A stretch of DNA of 64,000 nt from Methanothermobacter sp. (GTDB lineage: Archaea > Methanobacteriota > Methanobacteria > Methanobacteriales > Methanothermobacteraceae): contig NZ_JASFYG010000003.1 of NCBI RefSeq assembly GCF_030055435.1, positions 246,184 through 310,183 on the forward strand. The letters run 5' to 3'. Shown here piece by piece: positions 57,197 through 64,000 of this stretch (position 1 is the first letter of the stretch; each line of letters opens with the position of its first letter). Made by a program: the position numbers and the translations under genes. The notes below the pieces were generated by a model that worked only from the letters and a program-made list of their open reading frames with translations, was not told the origin of the DNA and searched no databases.

Positions 57197-57976
57197 TCAG
57201 TCTTTCAGGTCTTCAGCACTAACCTTTTCACCGTACATCCAGAACTGGTTGAGGGTACCATGGTGCCCGTACCTTATAGCCTCCCTTACAAAGTCCCCTG
57301 CCTTTTTAAGGGCATCAACCAGTTCAAGGCCCATCTCAAGGTATGCAGCGGTTGCAGCTGAAAATGAACACCCGCTTCCATGGGTGTTCCTGCTCTCTAC
57401 CAGTTCACCCTCAATTACAGATACGTCACCGTCAATGCAGAGCACATTATTACCATCCAGGTGACCACCTGTTATTATCACGTCGCAGATTTCACCCAGG
57501 ACCCTCGCGGCCCTCACAGCGTCATCCAGGGTCCTTATGGAGACCCCGGAGAGTCTCTCTGCCTCTGCAACATTTGGTGTTGCTATGAGTGCCTCAGGGA
57601 GCAGATGATCTTTAAGCGCGTTAGAAAAACCACCTGCAGATAGGCTGCCACCTGAGGCCGCCACCATCACAGGGTCCACCACAACCTGCAGGTCGTACTC
57701 CCTGATCTTCTCTGCAACGGTCAGCACTATCTCCTCACTGTAGAGCATGCCCGTCTTGGCATACACCATATCCAGGTCCTCCATCACCAGGTCGATCTGC
57801 TGGGCAACAAATTCAGGGGGCACGGCCATTACACCCGAAACCCTCCTCACGTTCTGGGCAGTGAGTGCGGTTATAACCCCTGCACCGTAAACTCCAATGG
57901 CGGAGAATGTCTTGATATCGGCTAGGATCCCCGCCCCGCCTGATGGATCAAAACCAGCGATTGAAAGCGCCATCAT
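57197..57976 (-). CDS. thiD: hydroxymethylpyrimidine (phosphate) kinase
   Basis: A 259-residue ribokinase-fold enzyme of thiamine synthesis that phosphorylates HMP and HMP-phosphate. It has AGFDPSGGAGILADIKTF at the start, DPVMVAASGG in the middle, and the catalytic NTHGSGCSFSAATAAYL (with Cys in the anion-hole region, typical of ThiD). This is the single-domain form without the ThiN fusion seen in some archaea. Start ATG 57976 follows AGGTGAG. cofC lies 8 bases upstream, so they are cotranscribed. Confidence 0.94.
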   Translation of the reverse strand: MMALSIAGFDPSGGAGILADIKTFSAIGVYGAGVITALTAQNVRRVSGVMAVPPEFVAQQIDLVMEDLDMVYAKTGMLYSEEIVLTVAEKIREYDLQVVVDPVMVAASGGSLSAGGFSNALKDHLLPEALIATPNVAEAERLSGVSIRTLDDAVRAARVLGEICDVIITGGHLDGNNVLCIDGDVSVIEGELVESRNTHGSGCSFSAATAAYLEMGLELVDALKKAGDFVREAIRYGHHGTLNQFWMYGEKVSAEDLKD

Positions 57977-57984
57977 GGTCTCAC

Positions 57985-58656
57985 CTAGAATGATCTTGAA
58001 ACCTCAAGCCTGTCAGAGCCCCTTGAGGGCCTCACAGTGAAACTCAGCTTTTTGAGGTACTCCCTTGCATGGGTCCCTTCTCCATGGAGTATTATCTCCC
58101 CGAGGTCCTCTGCTGTGTTAACGTCCAGTGAAAGATAGAATGAGTCATACACTGAGACGCTGAGACCCCTCCTCTCAGCTTCACTCACATGCTCGAAGAA
58201 GCTGCAATCACCGAACCTCAGCCTCATGGACCCCGGCCTGAATATCAGGGTGTTGGTCCCGCCACCCTTGGCGGGGGCTATCACAACATCGAAGTGGGAT
58301 GCCCTGTGGAGGAGTTCAGTGATATCGGTTTTCCCTATGAGGGGTATGTCTGAGGGTGTTATCATGACCCTCTCAAATTCTGGTATGCAGAACTCGGCAG
58401 CCTGTTCCAGGGCACCGTTAAGATCCTTCCGGCCCCTCTCCTCAAGTATATCGACTCCGAGGCTGTAGGCGTATTCAAGGACATCTTCATCTGCACTGAT
58501 CACCAGCACACGGTCAACGTGTCTCCTGAGGGCCTCTGAAACATCCATCAGCATGGCCCTGAGCAGCCCCTCCCTTTCTGATGGTGAAAGTGTTGGGGAT
58601 AGTCGTGTCTTTGCATGTGCAAACCTTGAAACCGGTATTATGGCGCAGGTCTTCAT
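57985..58656 (-). CDS. cofC: 2-phospho-L-lactate guanylyltransferase (CofC)
   Basis: A 223-residue nucleotidyltransferase of F420 synthesis. It makes lactyl-2-diphosphoguanosine. The start IIPVSRFAHAKTRLSP, VLVISADEDVLEYA and the MITPSDIPLIG and KGGGTNTLIFRP motifs are CofC hallmarks. The start overlaps the stop of the preceding membrane-protein gene by four bases (ATGA). It fits with ArfB elsewhere in the window, both on the way to F420, the main electron carrier of methanogenesis. Confidence 0.92.
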   Translation of the reverse strand: MKTCAIIPVSRFAHAKTRLSPTLSPSEREGLLRAMLMDVSEALRRHVDRVLVISADEDVLEYAYSLGVDILEERGRKDLNGALEQAAEFCIPEFERVMITPSDIPLIGKTDITELLHRASHFDVVIAPAKGGGTNTLIFRPGSMRLRFGDCSFFEHVSEAERRGLSVSVYDSFYLSLDVNTAEDLGEIILHGEGTHAREYLKKLSFTVRPSRGSDRLEVSRSF

Positions 58657-59351
58657 TGTCTTGCTCCGATCTGGTTCTTCAGGGCATCAAGTACCGAGAA
58701 CAGTTTAAATGGACTTTCTGTCTGGTTTAGGATCGGGCTGGTGATGTTAAGCTCTGAGAGCTGTTCCTCGGTGAGCCCGTACTCATCCATGAGCTCTGAC
58801 CTCACCGCTGTGATGTTCTCCCTGAGCTGGTAGAACCGCATATCCCTCTTTTTAACCATGGCGTAAACCTCTCCACGGTATATGTTGAGTTCATCGCCCC
58901 TTGCAAGAACCCAGACTTTGAGCTGTGTGTTGAACGCCTCAGATGGATCTGCAGGGTTTGATGAGAGGACATCCACCATGAGCGCCGGGGCTTTACCGGC
59001 GGGTTCCAGTTTAACCCCCGGCACGGTCCTCTCCTCAGGTTCCACCGAGTATGCGGGAACATCCTCTGCAGAGCCGGGACTCACATGGGTGTCTGTGGCA
59101 ATTACAAGGTCACCTGAGGTATTTGAGGCCAGGAGGGTGCCGCTGTCAACCCGTACAGGTTTATTTCCTGTGTTCCTTATTTCCACAGTATTCGGAACGT
59201 CACCGGCACCACCTTTCTGTATAACCTCTGCACTGCCATCCCTGACGGCCGATGCAAGGTCTGGGCCTCCCAGTGTGATGTAGCCTATCCCTCCGCTAAG
59301 AAATGCGAAGATGAATATTAGGCTGATGACAAGAAGGATTCTTGCGTTCAT
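58653..59351 (-). CDS. membrane-anchored extracytoplasmic protein
   Basis: A 232-residue protein with an N-terminal membrane helix (ILLVISLIFIFAFLSGGIGYIT) and a beta-rich outer domain, with EIRNTGNKPVRVDSGTLLAS resembling an Ig-like/type-IV-pilin-like surface section, and a C-terminal helix pair. Start ATG 59351 after GGGAGA is preferred over ATG 59363, which touches the proS stop. It lies between proS and cofC in the same operon. No family recognised. Confidence 0.65.
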   Translation of the reverse strand: MNARILLVISLIFIFAFLSGGIGYITLGGPDLASAVRDGSAEVIQKGGAGDVPNTVEIRNTGNKPVRVDSGTLLASNTSGDLVIATDTHVSPGSAEDVPAYSVEPEERTVPGVKLEPAGKAPALMVDVLSSNPADPSEAFNTQLKVWVLARGDELNIYRGEVYAMVKKRDMRFYQLRENITAVRSELMDEYGLTEEQLSELNITSPILNQTESPFKLFSVLDALKNQIGARQ

Positions 59352-59363
59352 CCAATCTCCCAT

Positions 59364-60761
59364 CTAGTAGGTTCTGGCAAGGTATGCCCTGTAGGGGGCG
59401 TCTCTACCACAGTTCATGCATTTACCGCTTCCACCCTCCTGTATCCCAAGGATATCAACCCTGACCTTCTCCTCAACATCCATGCCGCACTCCTCATCAC
59501 CGCACCACATGAAGGATATTATACCCCTCTTCTCCTCTATTATACTCCTGGCCTCCTCTATGGTCCCTGCCTCACGGATCTCTGATTCCATCCTCTCCCA
59601 GGCCCTGCTTCTCAGGTTTTCGAGGATGTCATCCATGAGATCCCTGAGGGTGTCCTCGATACTCTCAAGGTCTGCTGTTATCTTCTCACCGGTGTCCCTC
59701 CTGGAGATGACCGCCGAATTATTTTCAAGGTCCCTTGGCCCTATCTCAACCCTCAGGGGGACGCCGCGCATCTCCCATTCATAGTATTTCCTTCCAGCCC
59801 GGAGGTCACGGTCATCAAGGTGCACCCTGAAACCTGCATCCTCAAGCCTATCCCTGAGATCCCTGCAGGCCTCCATGACCTCATCAGCAGCCTTCTTGAA
59901 GATAACAGGCACTATAACCACCTGGTGGGCTGCAACCTCGGGGGGTAGACATAGGCCTGATTCATCCCCGTGGACAGCTATAACCGAGGCTATGACCCTG
60001 TCTGATAAGCCGTAGCAGGTCTGGTGGACGTACTCATGCTCACCCTCGGGGTTTTCAAATTTTATCTCGAAGGTCCTTGCGAAGGTCTGCCCGAGGTTGT
60101 GGACGGTTCCTATCTGGAGGGTTTTGCCGTCTGGCATGAGGGTGTCAAAGGCCATTGTGTAGTCTGAGCCGGGGAATTTGTCCCAGGGGGGCCTCTTTGT
60201 TATGAGGTATGGGATTCCCAGGGAGTCGAAGAATTCCCTGTAGATATCTATGGCCCTTTCCACCTGTTCCTCTGCCTCCTCGGCGGTTGCATGTATTGTG
60301 TGGGCCTCCTTGAAGGTTGTTATCTCACGTACCCTTATCAGAGGCCTTGTATGTTTTGTCTCATACCTGAAGGTGTTAACTATCTGGTAGAACCTCATGG
60401 GTAGATCCGTGTGTGACCTCACCCAGAGTGCGAACATGGGGTACATGACGGTTTCACTTGTGGGTCTGAGGGCCAGTTTCCTCTGTAGCTTGCTGAGGCC
60501 CCCATGTGTAACCCAGTAGACCTCATCCTCGAAGCCCTTTACGTGTATGGCCTCCTTTGCCAGTTCATCCTCAGGTACAAGAAGCGGGAAGAGAACCTCC
60601 TCATGGTCCCTGTCAAGTATCCTCTTCAGGATTTTAAGGGTGTTTTTCCTTATTCTGAATCCATGGGGCATCCATACATGCATACCCTTGACTGGATACC
60701 TCTGATCTATAATCTCAGCTTCCTCTAAAATATTGTGGAACCATTCACTGAACTCTGTCAT
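59364..60761 (-). CDS. proS: prolyl-tRNA synthetase (archaeal type)
   Basis: A 465-residue class II synthetase. Motif 2 ([17 protein letters not shown] near residues 133-149) and motif 3 ([18 protein letters not shown] is the anticodon-binding part start; the catalytic part includes [12 protein letters not shown]) are present. A C-terminal zinc domain has CGDEEC and CMNCG. Such archaeal/eukaryote-type ProRS charges tRNA-Pro. ATG 60761 after GGTGAA is preferred over an upstream in-frame start (16 extra residues). It heads the operon with the membrane protein, cofC and thiD. Confidence 0.95.
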   Translation of the reverse strand: MTEFSEWFHNILEEAEIIDQRYPVKGMHVWMPHGFRIRKNTLKILKRILDRDHEEVLFPLLVPEDELAKEAIHVKGFEDEVYWVTHGGLSKLQRKLALRPTSETVMYPMFALWVRSHTDLPMRFYQIVNTFRYETKHTRPLIRVREITTFKEAHTIHATAEEAEEQVERAIDIYREFFDSLGIPYLITKRPPWDKFPGSDYTMAFDTLMPDGKTLQIGTVHNLGQTFARTFEIKFENPEGEHEYVHQTCYGLSDRVIASVIAVHGDESGLCLPPEVAAHQVVIVPVIFKKAADEVMEACRDLRDRLEDAGFRVHLDDRDLRAGRKYYEWEMRGVPLRVEIGPRDLENNSAVISRRDTGEKITADLESIEDTLRDLMDDILENLRSRAWERMESEIREAGTIEEARSIIEEKRGIISFMWCGDEECGMDVEEKVRVDILGIQEGGSGKCMNCGRDAPYRAYLARTY

Positions 60762-60852
60762 TTTTTCACCATGATAACAGTTAGGGTCTTTTCTGATAGA
60801 TTTCCGCAAAAGTATATTTTCCTCTGGAGATAAACACCAATCAAAAATTATT

Positions 60853-60880
60853 TTATTACTCCTACTTAAATAATATACTC
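60853..60880 (+). promoter_or_regulatory. promoter of egsA with shared 14-mer
   Basis: TTATTACTCCTACT (60853-60866) is directly followed by a TATA-like TTAAATAATATAC (60867-60879). The same 14 bases follow the TATA box of the FmdE-like gene at 3508-3521. The start codon at 60896 is only about 25 bases from the TATA centre, so the transcript is nearly leaderless. Confidence 0.4.
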
Positions 60881-60895
60881 CATCAGAGGGTTAAC

Positions 60896-61939
60896 ATGGA
60901 TCCAAGGAAAATTCAGCTACCAAGGGAGATACACACAGGGCCCGGTGTTATAGAGGATACCGGGAGGATATGCAGTGACCTCAGATTCGAGGGAAGGGTT
61001 ATGGTGGTGACAGGCCCCAGAACCCTTAAAATTGCCGGTGAAACGGTTATTGAGAGTCTGCAGGATGCTGGATTCGAGGTTGACCAGGTCACGGTTGGGG
61101 ATGCCACCATGGCCTCGGTGTCCCAGGTCCAGGATGGCCTCAACGGTACCTCCCTTGTGCTTGGTGTTGGTGGGGGTAAGGTTATCGATGTTGCGAAGAT
61201 GGCCGCCACGCTTGAGGGCGTGCACTTCATAAGTGTGCCCACAGCGGCATCCCATGATGGGATAGCCTCCCCCAGGGCATCCATAAGGAACGGTGAGGGC
61301 ACGGCATCCCTTGAGGCCTCCTCCCCCATCGGTGTGATAGCAGATACCGAGGTAATAAGTAAGGCCCCCTTCAGGCTCCTTGCATCAGGCTGTGCAGATA
61401 TAATATCCAATTACACAGCCATAATGGACTGGAAACTTGCCCACAGGCTTCTTAATGAGAGGTACAGTGAATCAGCAGCAGCACTTTCACTCATGACAGC
61501 CAAGATGATTATAAACTCCGCTGACGCCATAAAGGAGGGCCTTGAGGAGAGCGCAAGGCTGGCTGTGAAGTCACTCATAAGCAGCGGCATAGCAATAAGC
61601 ATAGCAGGGAGCAGCAGGCCTGCAAGTGGCTCGGAGCACAAGTTCAGCCATGCCCTTGACATGGTGGCACCTGAACCGGCACTCCACGGTGAACAGTGTG
61701 GAGTGGGAACCATAATGATGATGCACCTCCACGGTGGGGACTGGAGATTCATAAGGGATGCCCTGGCAAGGATAAACGCCCCGACAACAGCAGCTGAACT
61801 CGGTATCGACCCTGAATACATCATAGAGGCACTTACAGTGGCCCACACCATCAGAAAGGAAAGGTACACCATCCTTGGAGACAGGGGTTTAACCCGCGAG
61901 GCCGCTGAAAGGCTTGCAAAGATAACGGAAGTGATATGA
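60896..61939 (+). CDS. egsA: sn-glycerol-1-phosphate dehydrogenase
   Basis: A 347-residue NAD(P)-dependent, metal-binding enzyme that makes sn-glycerol 1-phosphate, the backbone of archaeal ether lipids. NAD-site [12 protein letters not shown], metal ligands in [22 protein letters not shown] and HGEQCGVGT (Asp and two His), all present. The family uses zinc, while a bacterial relative uses nickel. UPF0179 and rpiA follow in the same direction, linking it with pentose metabolism. The promoter shares a 14-mer with the metal-chelatase cluster. Confidence 0.96.
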   Translation: MDPRKIQLPREIHTGPGVIEDTGRICSDLRFEGRVMVVTGPRTLKIAGETVIESLQDAGFEVDQVTVGDATMASVSQVQDGLNGTSLVLGVGGGKVIDVAKMAATLEGVHFISVPTAASHDGIASPRASIRNGEGTASLEASSPIGVIADTEVISKAPFRLLASGCADIISNYTAIMDWKLAHRLLNERYSESAAALSLMTAKMIINSADAIKEGLEESARLAVKSLISSGIAISIAGSSRPASGSEHKFSHALDMVAPEPALHGEQCGVGTIMMMHLHGGDWRFIRDALARINAPTTAAELGIDPEYIIEALTVAHTIRKERYTILGDRGLTREAAERLAKITEVI

Positions 61940-62383
61940 TTGATAACTCTTATCGGTGAAAAACTTGCAAGGAAGGGGTCACGGTTCCTCTTCTGCGGAC
62001 CTGCAGAGGAATGTGAGGATTGCAGGTTCAGGTCAACATGCATAGGACCCCTCGAGAAGGGAAGGCTCTACAGGATAACTGACGTTAAGGACAGGTACCA
62101 GAAGTGCCCGGTTCATCTTGGGGAGAAGGTGAAGGTGATTGAAGTTGAAAAATCCAACGTTGAAACACTAATAGACGCAAAAGGAGCATTTGAGGGATCG
62201 GTGATCTCATTTGAGTTCCCTGAATGTGACCTGAAGTGCAGCATGCATGATCTATGTTTCCCGGAGGGTATCCTGGAGGGTGACAGGTGCAGGATTGTAA
62301 AAAATCTTGGAAAACCTGGAAAAAAGTGCCCTGCTGGCCATGAACTGAGAAGGGTTCTTTTGAAACCCCTGAATAAAAAATGA
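61940..62383 (+). CDS. UPF0179 family cysteine-rich protein
   Basis: A 147-residue protein with many cysteines: [17 protein letters not shown] near residues 18-34, KCPVHLG near 55, and [12 protein letters not shown] near 94-105, then [10 protein letters not shown]. This spacing suggests iron-sulphur or zinc binding. The family is archaeal and uncharacterised. TTG start directly after the egsA stop (TGA TTG). rpiA follows 13 bases later. Confidence 0.85.
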   Translation: MITLIGEKLARKGSRFLFCGPAEECEDCRFRSTCIGPLEKGRLYRITDVKDRYQKCPVHLGEKVKVIEVEKSNVETLIDAKGAFEGSVISFEFPECDLKCSMHDLCFPEGILEGDRCRIVKNLGKPGKKCPAGHELRRVLLKPLNKK

Positions 62384-62396
62384 ATGGGAGTCTACA

Positions 62397-63074
62397 ATGG
62401 ATCTCAAGAGGATGGCCGCCCTCAGGGCGGTTGAGGAGATAAGGGATGGTGATATCGTTGGACTCGGCACCGGTTCAACAACCCGCCACTTCATAGTGGA
62501 ACTTGGAAGGCGCATCAGGGAGGAAGAACTGGAGATTATGGGTGTACCCACATCCTACCAGTCGATGTTCCTTGCAGCAGAGTCAGGTATAGGAGTTACA
62601 AGTCTTGCAGAACACGACGTTGATGTTGCTGTTGACGGCGCAGATGAGGTGGATCCTCAACTTAACCTTATAAAAGGGGGTGGGGCTGCCCACACACTTG
62701 AGAAGATAGTTGACTCCTCTGCAGGGCGCTTCATAGTTATAGTGGATGAATCAAAACTTGTTGATAGATTGGGCGCATTTCCCCTCCCTGTTGAGGTCAT
62801 CCCTGCAGCCTGCAGACCAGTTATGATGAGGCTCGAGTCCATGGGGGCCACTGTATCTCTCAGGTCATCTGAGGGGAAGGACGGCCCCGTCGTGACAGAT
62901 AACGGCAACTTTGTCCTTGACGCCTCATTCGGTGCCATTGATGACCCGGCAGGCCTTGAGGTGGAGCTCAACAGTATACCCGGTGTGGTGGAGAATGGTA
63001 TCTTCGCAGGCCTTGCAGATATGGTTATCGTGGGGACTGCGGGTGGTGTTGAGATCCTCAGACCTAAAGGGTGA
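62397..63074 (+). CDS. rpiA: ribose-5-phosphate isomerase A
   Basis: A 225-residue isomerase that links ribose 5-phosphate and ribulose 5-phosphate. Active-site motifs [37 protein letters not shown] and DESK are intact. It supplies ribose phosphate for purine synthesis (purF) and PLP synthesis (pdxS). GGGAG precedes the ATG. Its end overlaps the converging Sm-like gene by 11 bases. Confidence 0.96.
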   Translation: MDLKRMAALRAVEEIRDGDIVGLGTGSTTRHFIVELGRRIREEELEIMGVPTSYQSMFLAAESGIGVTSLAEHDVDVAVDGADEVDPQLNLIKGGGAAHTLEKIVDSSAGRFIVIVDESKLVDRLGAFPLPVEVIPAACRPVMMRLESMGATVSLRSSEGKDGPVVTDNGNFVLDASFGAIDDPAGLEVELNSIPGVVENGIFAGLADMVIVGTAGGVEILRPKG

Positions 63075-63270
63075 TCGTCACAATATGTGCAAGGGGTATT
63101 ATGACAGTGGTGGTTGTTTTACCACCTCTTAATTTCAGTTCAAGGCTCAGATAATCGGTTTCAACCCTCTTGACCTCACCGTAGTACGTCTTCCCGGTTA
63201 TGAGTGTGATGCTGAGGTAGTCACCGATTGCTGATTTCAGTGTATCCCTGAGGTCTGATCCGCACTTCAT
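63064..63270 (-). CDS. small Sm-fold-like protein
   Basis: A 68-residue protein with five predicted beta strands: [29 protein letters not shown] and [17 protein letters not shown], recalling the Sm/LSm beta barrel, but lacking the usual RNA-binding Asn and RGD residues of the LSm at 30125. It could bind RNA or protein. The stop overlaps rpiA by 11 bases. I do not recognise a named family. Confidence 0.6.
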   Translation of the reverse strand: MKCGSDLRDTLKSAIGDYLSITLITGKTYYGEVKRVETDYLSLELKLRGGKTTTTVIIPLAHIVTITL

Positions 63271-63376
63271 AATCTAGGGTTTCATCTATTCTTTAATGTA
63301 TTTTTTGATATGCTTGCTTTGAATCCCTGGTTTTATCTAATTTGTATTTTTTTGAAAGGATCATAGATTCTGGTTC

Positions 63377-64000
63377 TTATGAACTCCTCATTAACTTCAG
63401 GATCTGGGCCGCGCCAAATAGAAGTGTGAGTATAAGTACTATGACGGCTCCTGATGAGATATTGAACCAGTAGGAAACCCATAGGCCCACCATAGCTGTA
63501 AATATACCCGTGATTGAGGCCTTAATCATGATGTCCCCCATGTCCGTACTGAAGTCCCTTGCAACAGCCGCTGGAACCGTGAGCAGTGCCATCACAAGTA
63601 TTATGCCCGCTGCCTTTATGAGCACAACTACACTTATGGCCACCAGTGAAAGCAGGTAAAGGTAAAAGGTGTCAGCGGGCACACCAAGAACCTCTGCGTA
63701 CTCCTCGTCGAAGCAGAGGGCCACAAATTCCCTGTTGAAGAGGAGGGCACTTGCTATTATGATGAGGTCAAGGATGAGCATGGTCCAGAGGTCGGTACTG
63801 CTTACCATGAGGATGTTACCGAAGAGGTAACTGAAGAGATCCGGGGCATAACCAGGGCTGAGGTTCACGAACAGTATACCCAGGGCCATACCGGCTGACC
63901 AGAGCATACCTATCGCGGTATCCTCACTTATATCTGTTTTCCTTGTGATTTTACCCATAAGGAGAGCGGCTGCAACGGTGAAGGGGATGGCCGCTGTCAC
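63377..64000 (-). CDS. zinc/manganese-type ABC transporter permease, N-terminus off window
   Basis: The C-terminal 207 residues of an ABC-3 (ZnuB-type) membrane permease. About six hydrophobic helices are seen, with the family segment FDEEYAEVLGVPADTFYLYLLSLVAISVVVLIKAAGIILVMALLTVPAAVA (in parts: FDEEYAEVLGVP and AAGIILVMALLTVPAA). The gene begins beyond base 64000. ZnuB partners a zinc- or manganese-binding protein and an ATPase. The true metal is not clear. It continues the metal-uptake theme of the window. Confidence 0.88.
   Translation of the reverse strand: MTAAIPFTVAAALLMGKITRKTDISEDTAIGMLWSAGMALGILFVNLSPGYAPDLFSYLFGNILMVSSTDLWTMLILDLIIIASALLFNREFVALCFDEEYAEVLGVPADTFYLYLLSLVAISVVVLIKAAGIILVMALLTVPAAVARDFSTDMGDIMIKASITGIFTAMVGLWVSYWFNISSGAVIVLILTLLFGAAQILKLMRSS

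Overview
The window comes from a thermophilic, hydrogenotrophic methanogen of the genus Methanothermobacter. This rests on gene content and on protein sequences I recognise: prefoldin beta, an archaeal nicotianamine synthase, the RIR1 mini-intein inside ribonucleotide reductase, LSm, CfbC for coenzyme F430, CofC and ArfB for F420, and sn-glycerol-1-phosphate dehydrogenase for archaeal lipids. Several proteins differ from the M. thermautotrophicus Delta H versions I remember, so a sister species or strain such as M. marburgensis is likely; that species call is inference. Many genes start with GTG or TTG, strong Shine-Dalgarno sites (AGGTGAT/GGAGG) precede most starts, and TATA boxes are easy to see.

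Layout: 1-1437 is an information-processing operon (rpoP tail, Brix protein, Pcc1, prefoldin beta, DUF3194). At 1530-1680 there is a candidate structured RNA with a run of CCUCC motifs. 2415-13523 is the most unusual region: nicotianamine synthase followed by a surface module of a two-domain FmdE-like protein, a membrane-anchored CobN-like chelatase, a DUF2162 membrane protein, an ExbB/MotA-type channel protein and an ExbD-like DUF2149 protein. The same family set resembles the bacterial HmuS-type haem/tetrapyrrole modules. Its upstream regions share an AGTAATAAT-type motif.

13720-21119 holds a HisA-like/sugar-kinase pair, pdxS, and two amt-glnK ammonium modules, each with an NrpR-type GGAA-N6-TTCC operator. 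21217-23872 is an HTH-cupin regulator with a thioesterase and an acyl-CoA synthetase. A helicase follows, then three tandem 38-bp repeats, and a minus-strand operon of PUA protein, ArfB and class II ribonucleotide reductase with its intein. 30116-34871 has LSm, L37e, a toprim protein, purF, a U32 protein and a CBS protein. cfbC, small membrane proteins, a GIY-YIG protein, DUF371, tRNA-Leu(GAG) and DUF167 follow.

38808-43904 is a nucleotide-sugar region (galU, galE) with an odd kinase-like/AAA fusion and a TPR-CPBP protein. 44098-48697 mixes small membrane proteins, a frameshifted surface-protein gene and a GerW/DUF2953 pair otherwise typical of spore formers. 48831-54236 has a coiled-coil protein, a frameshifted MgtE-type transporter, a multi-PAS histidine kinase, Ogt and a zinc-ribbon membrane protein. 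The final part carries an AAA ATPase, purA, thiD, cofC, proS, egsA, UPF0179, rpiA, an Sm-like protein and the 3' part of a ZnuB-type permease.

Functionally, the region links nitrogen uptake, purine synthesis, and nickel/cobalt and tetrapyrrole metabolism. The NAS, CobN-like, CfbC and B12-dependent reductase genes all handle or need those metals or their cofactors.
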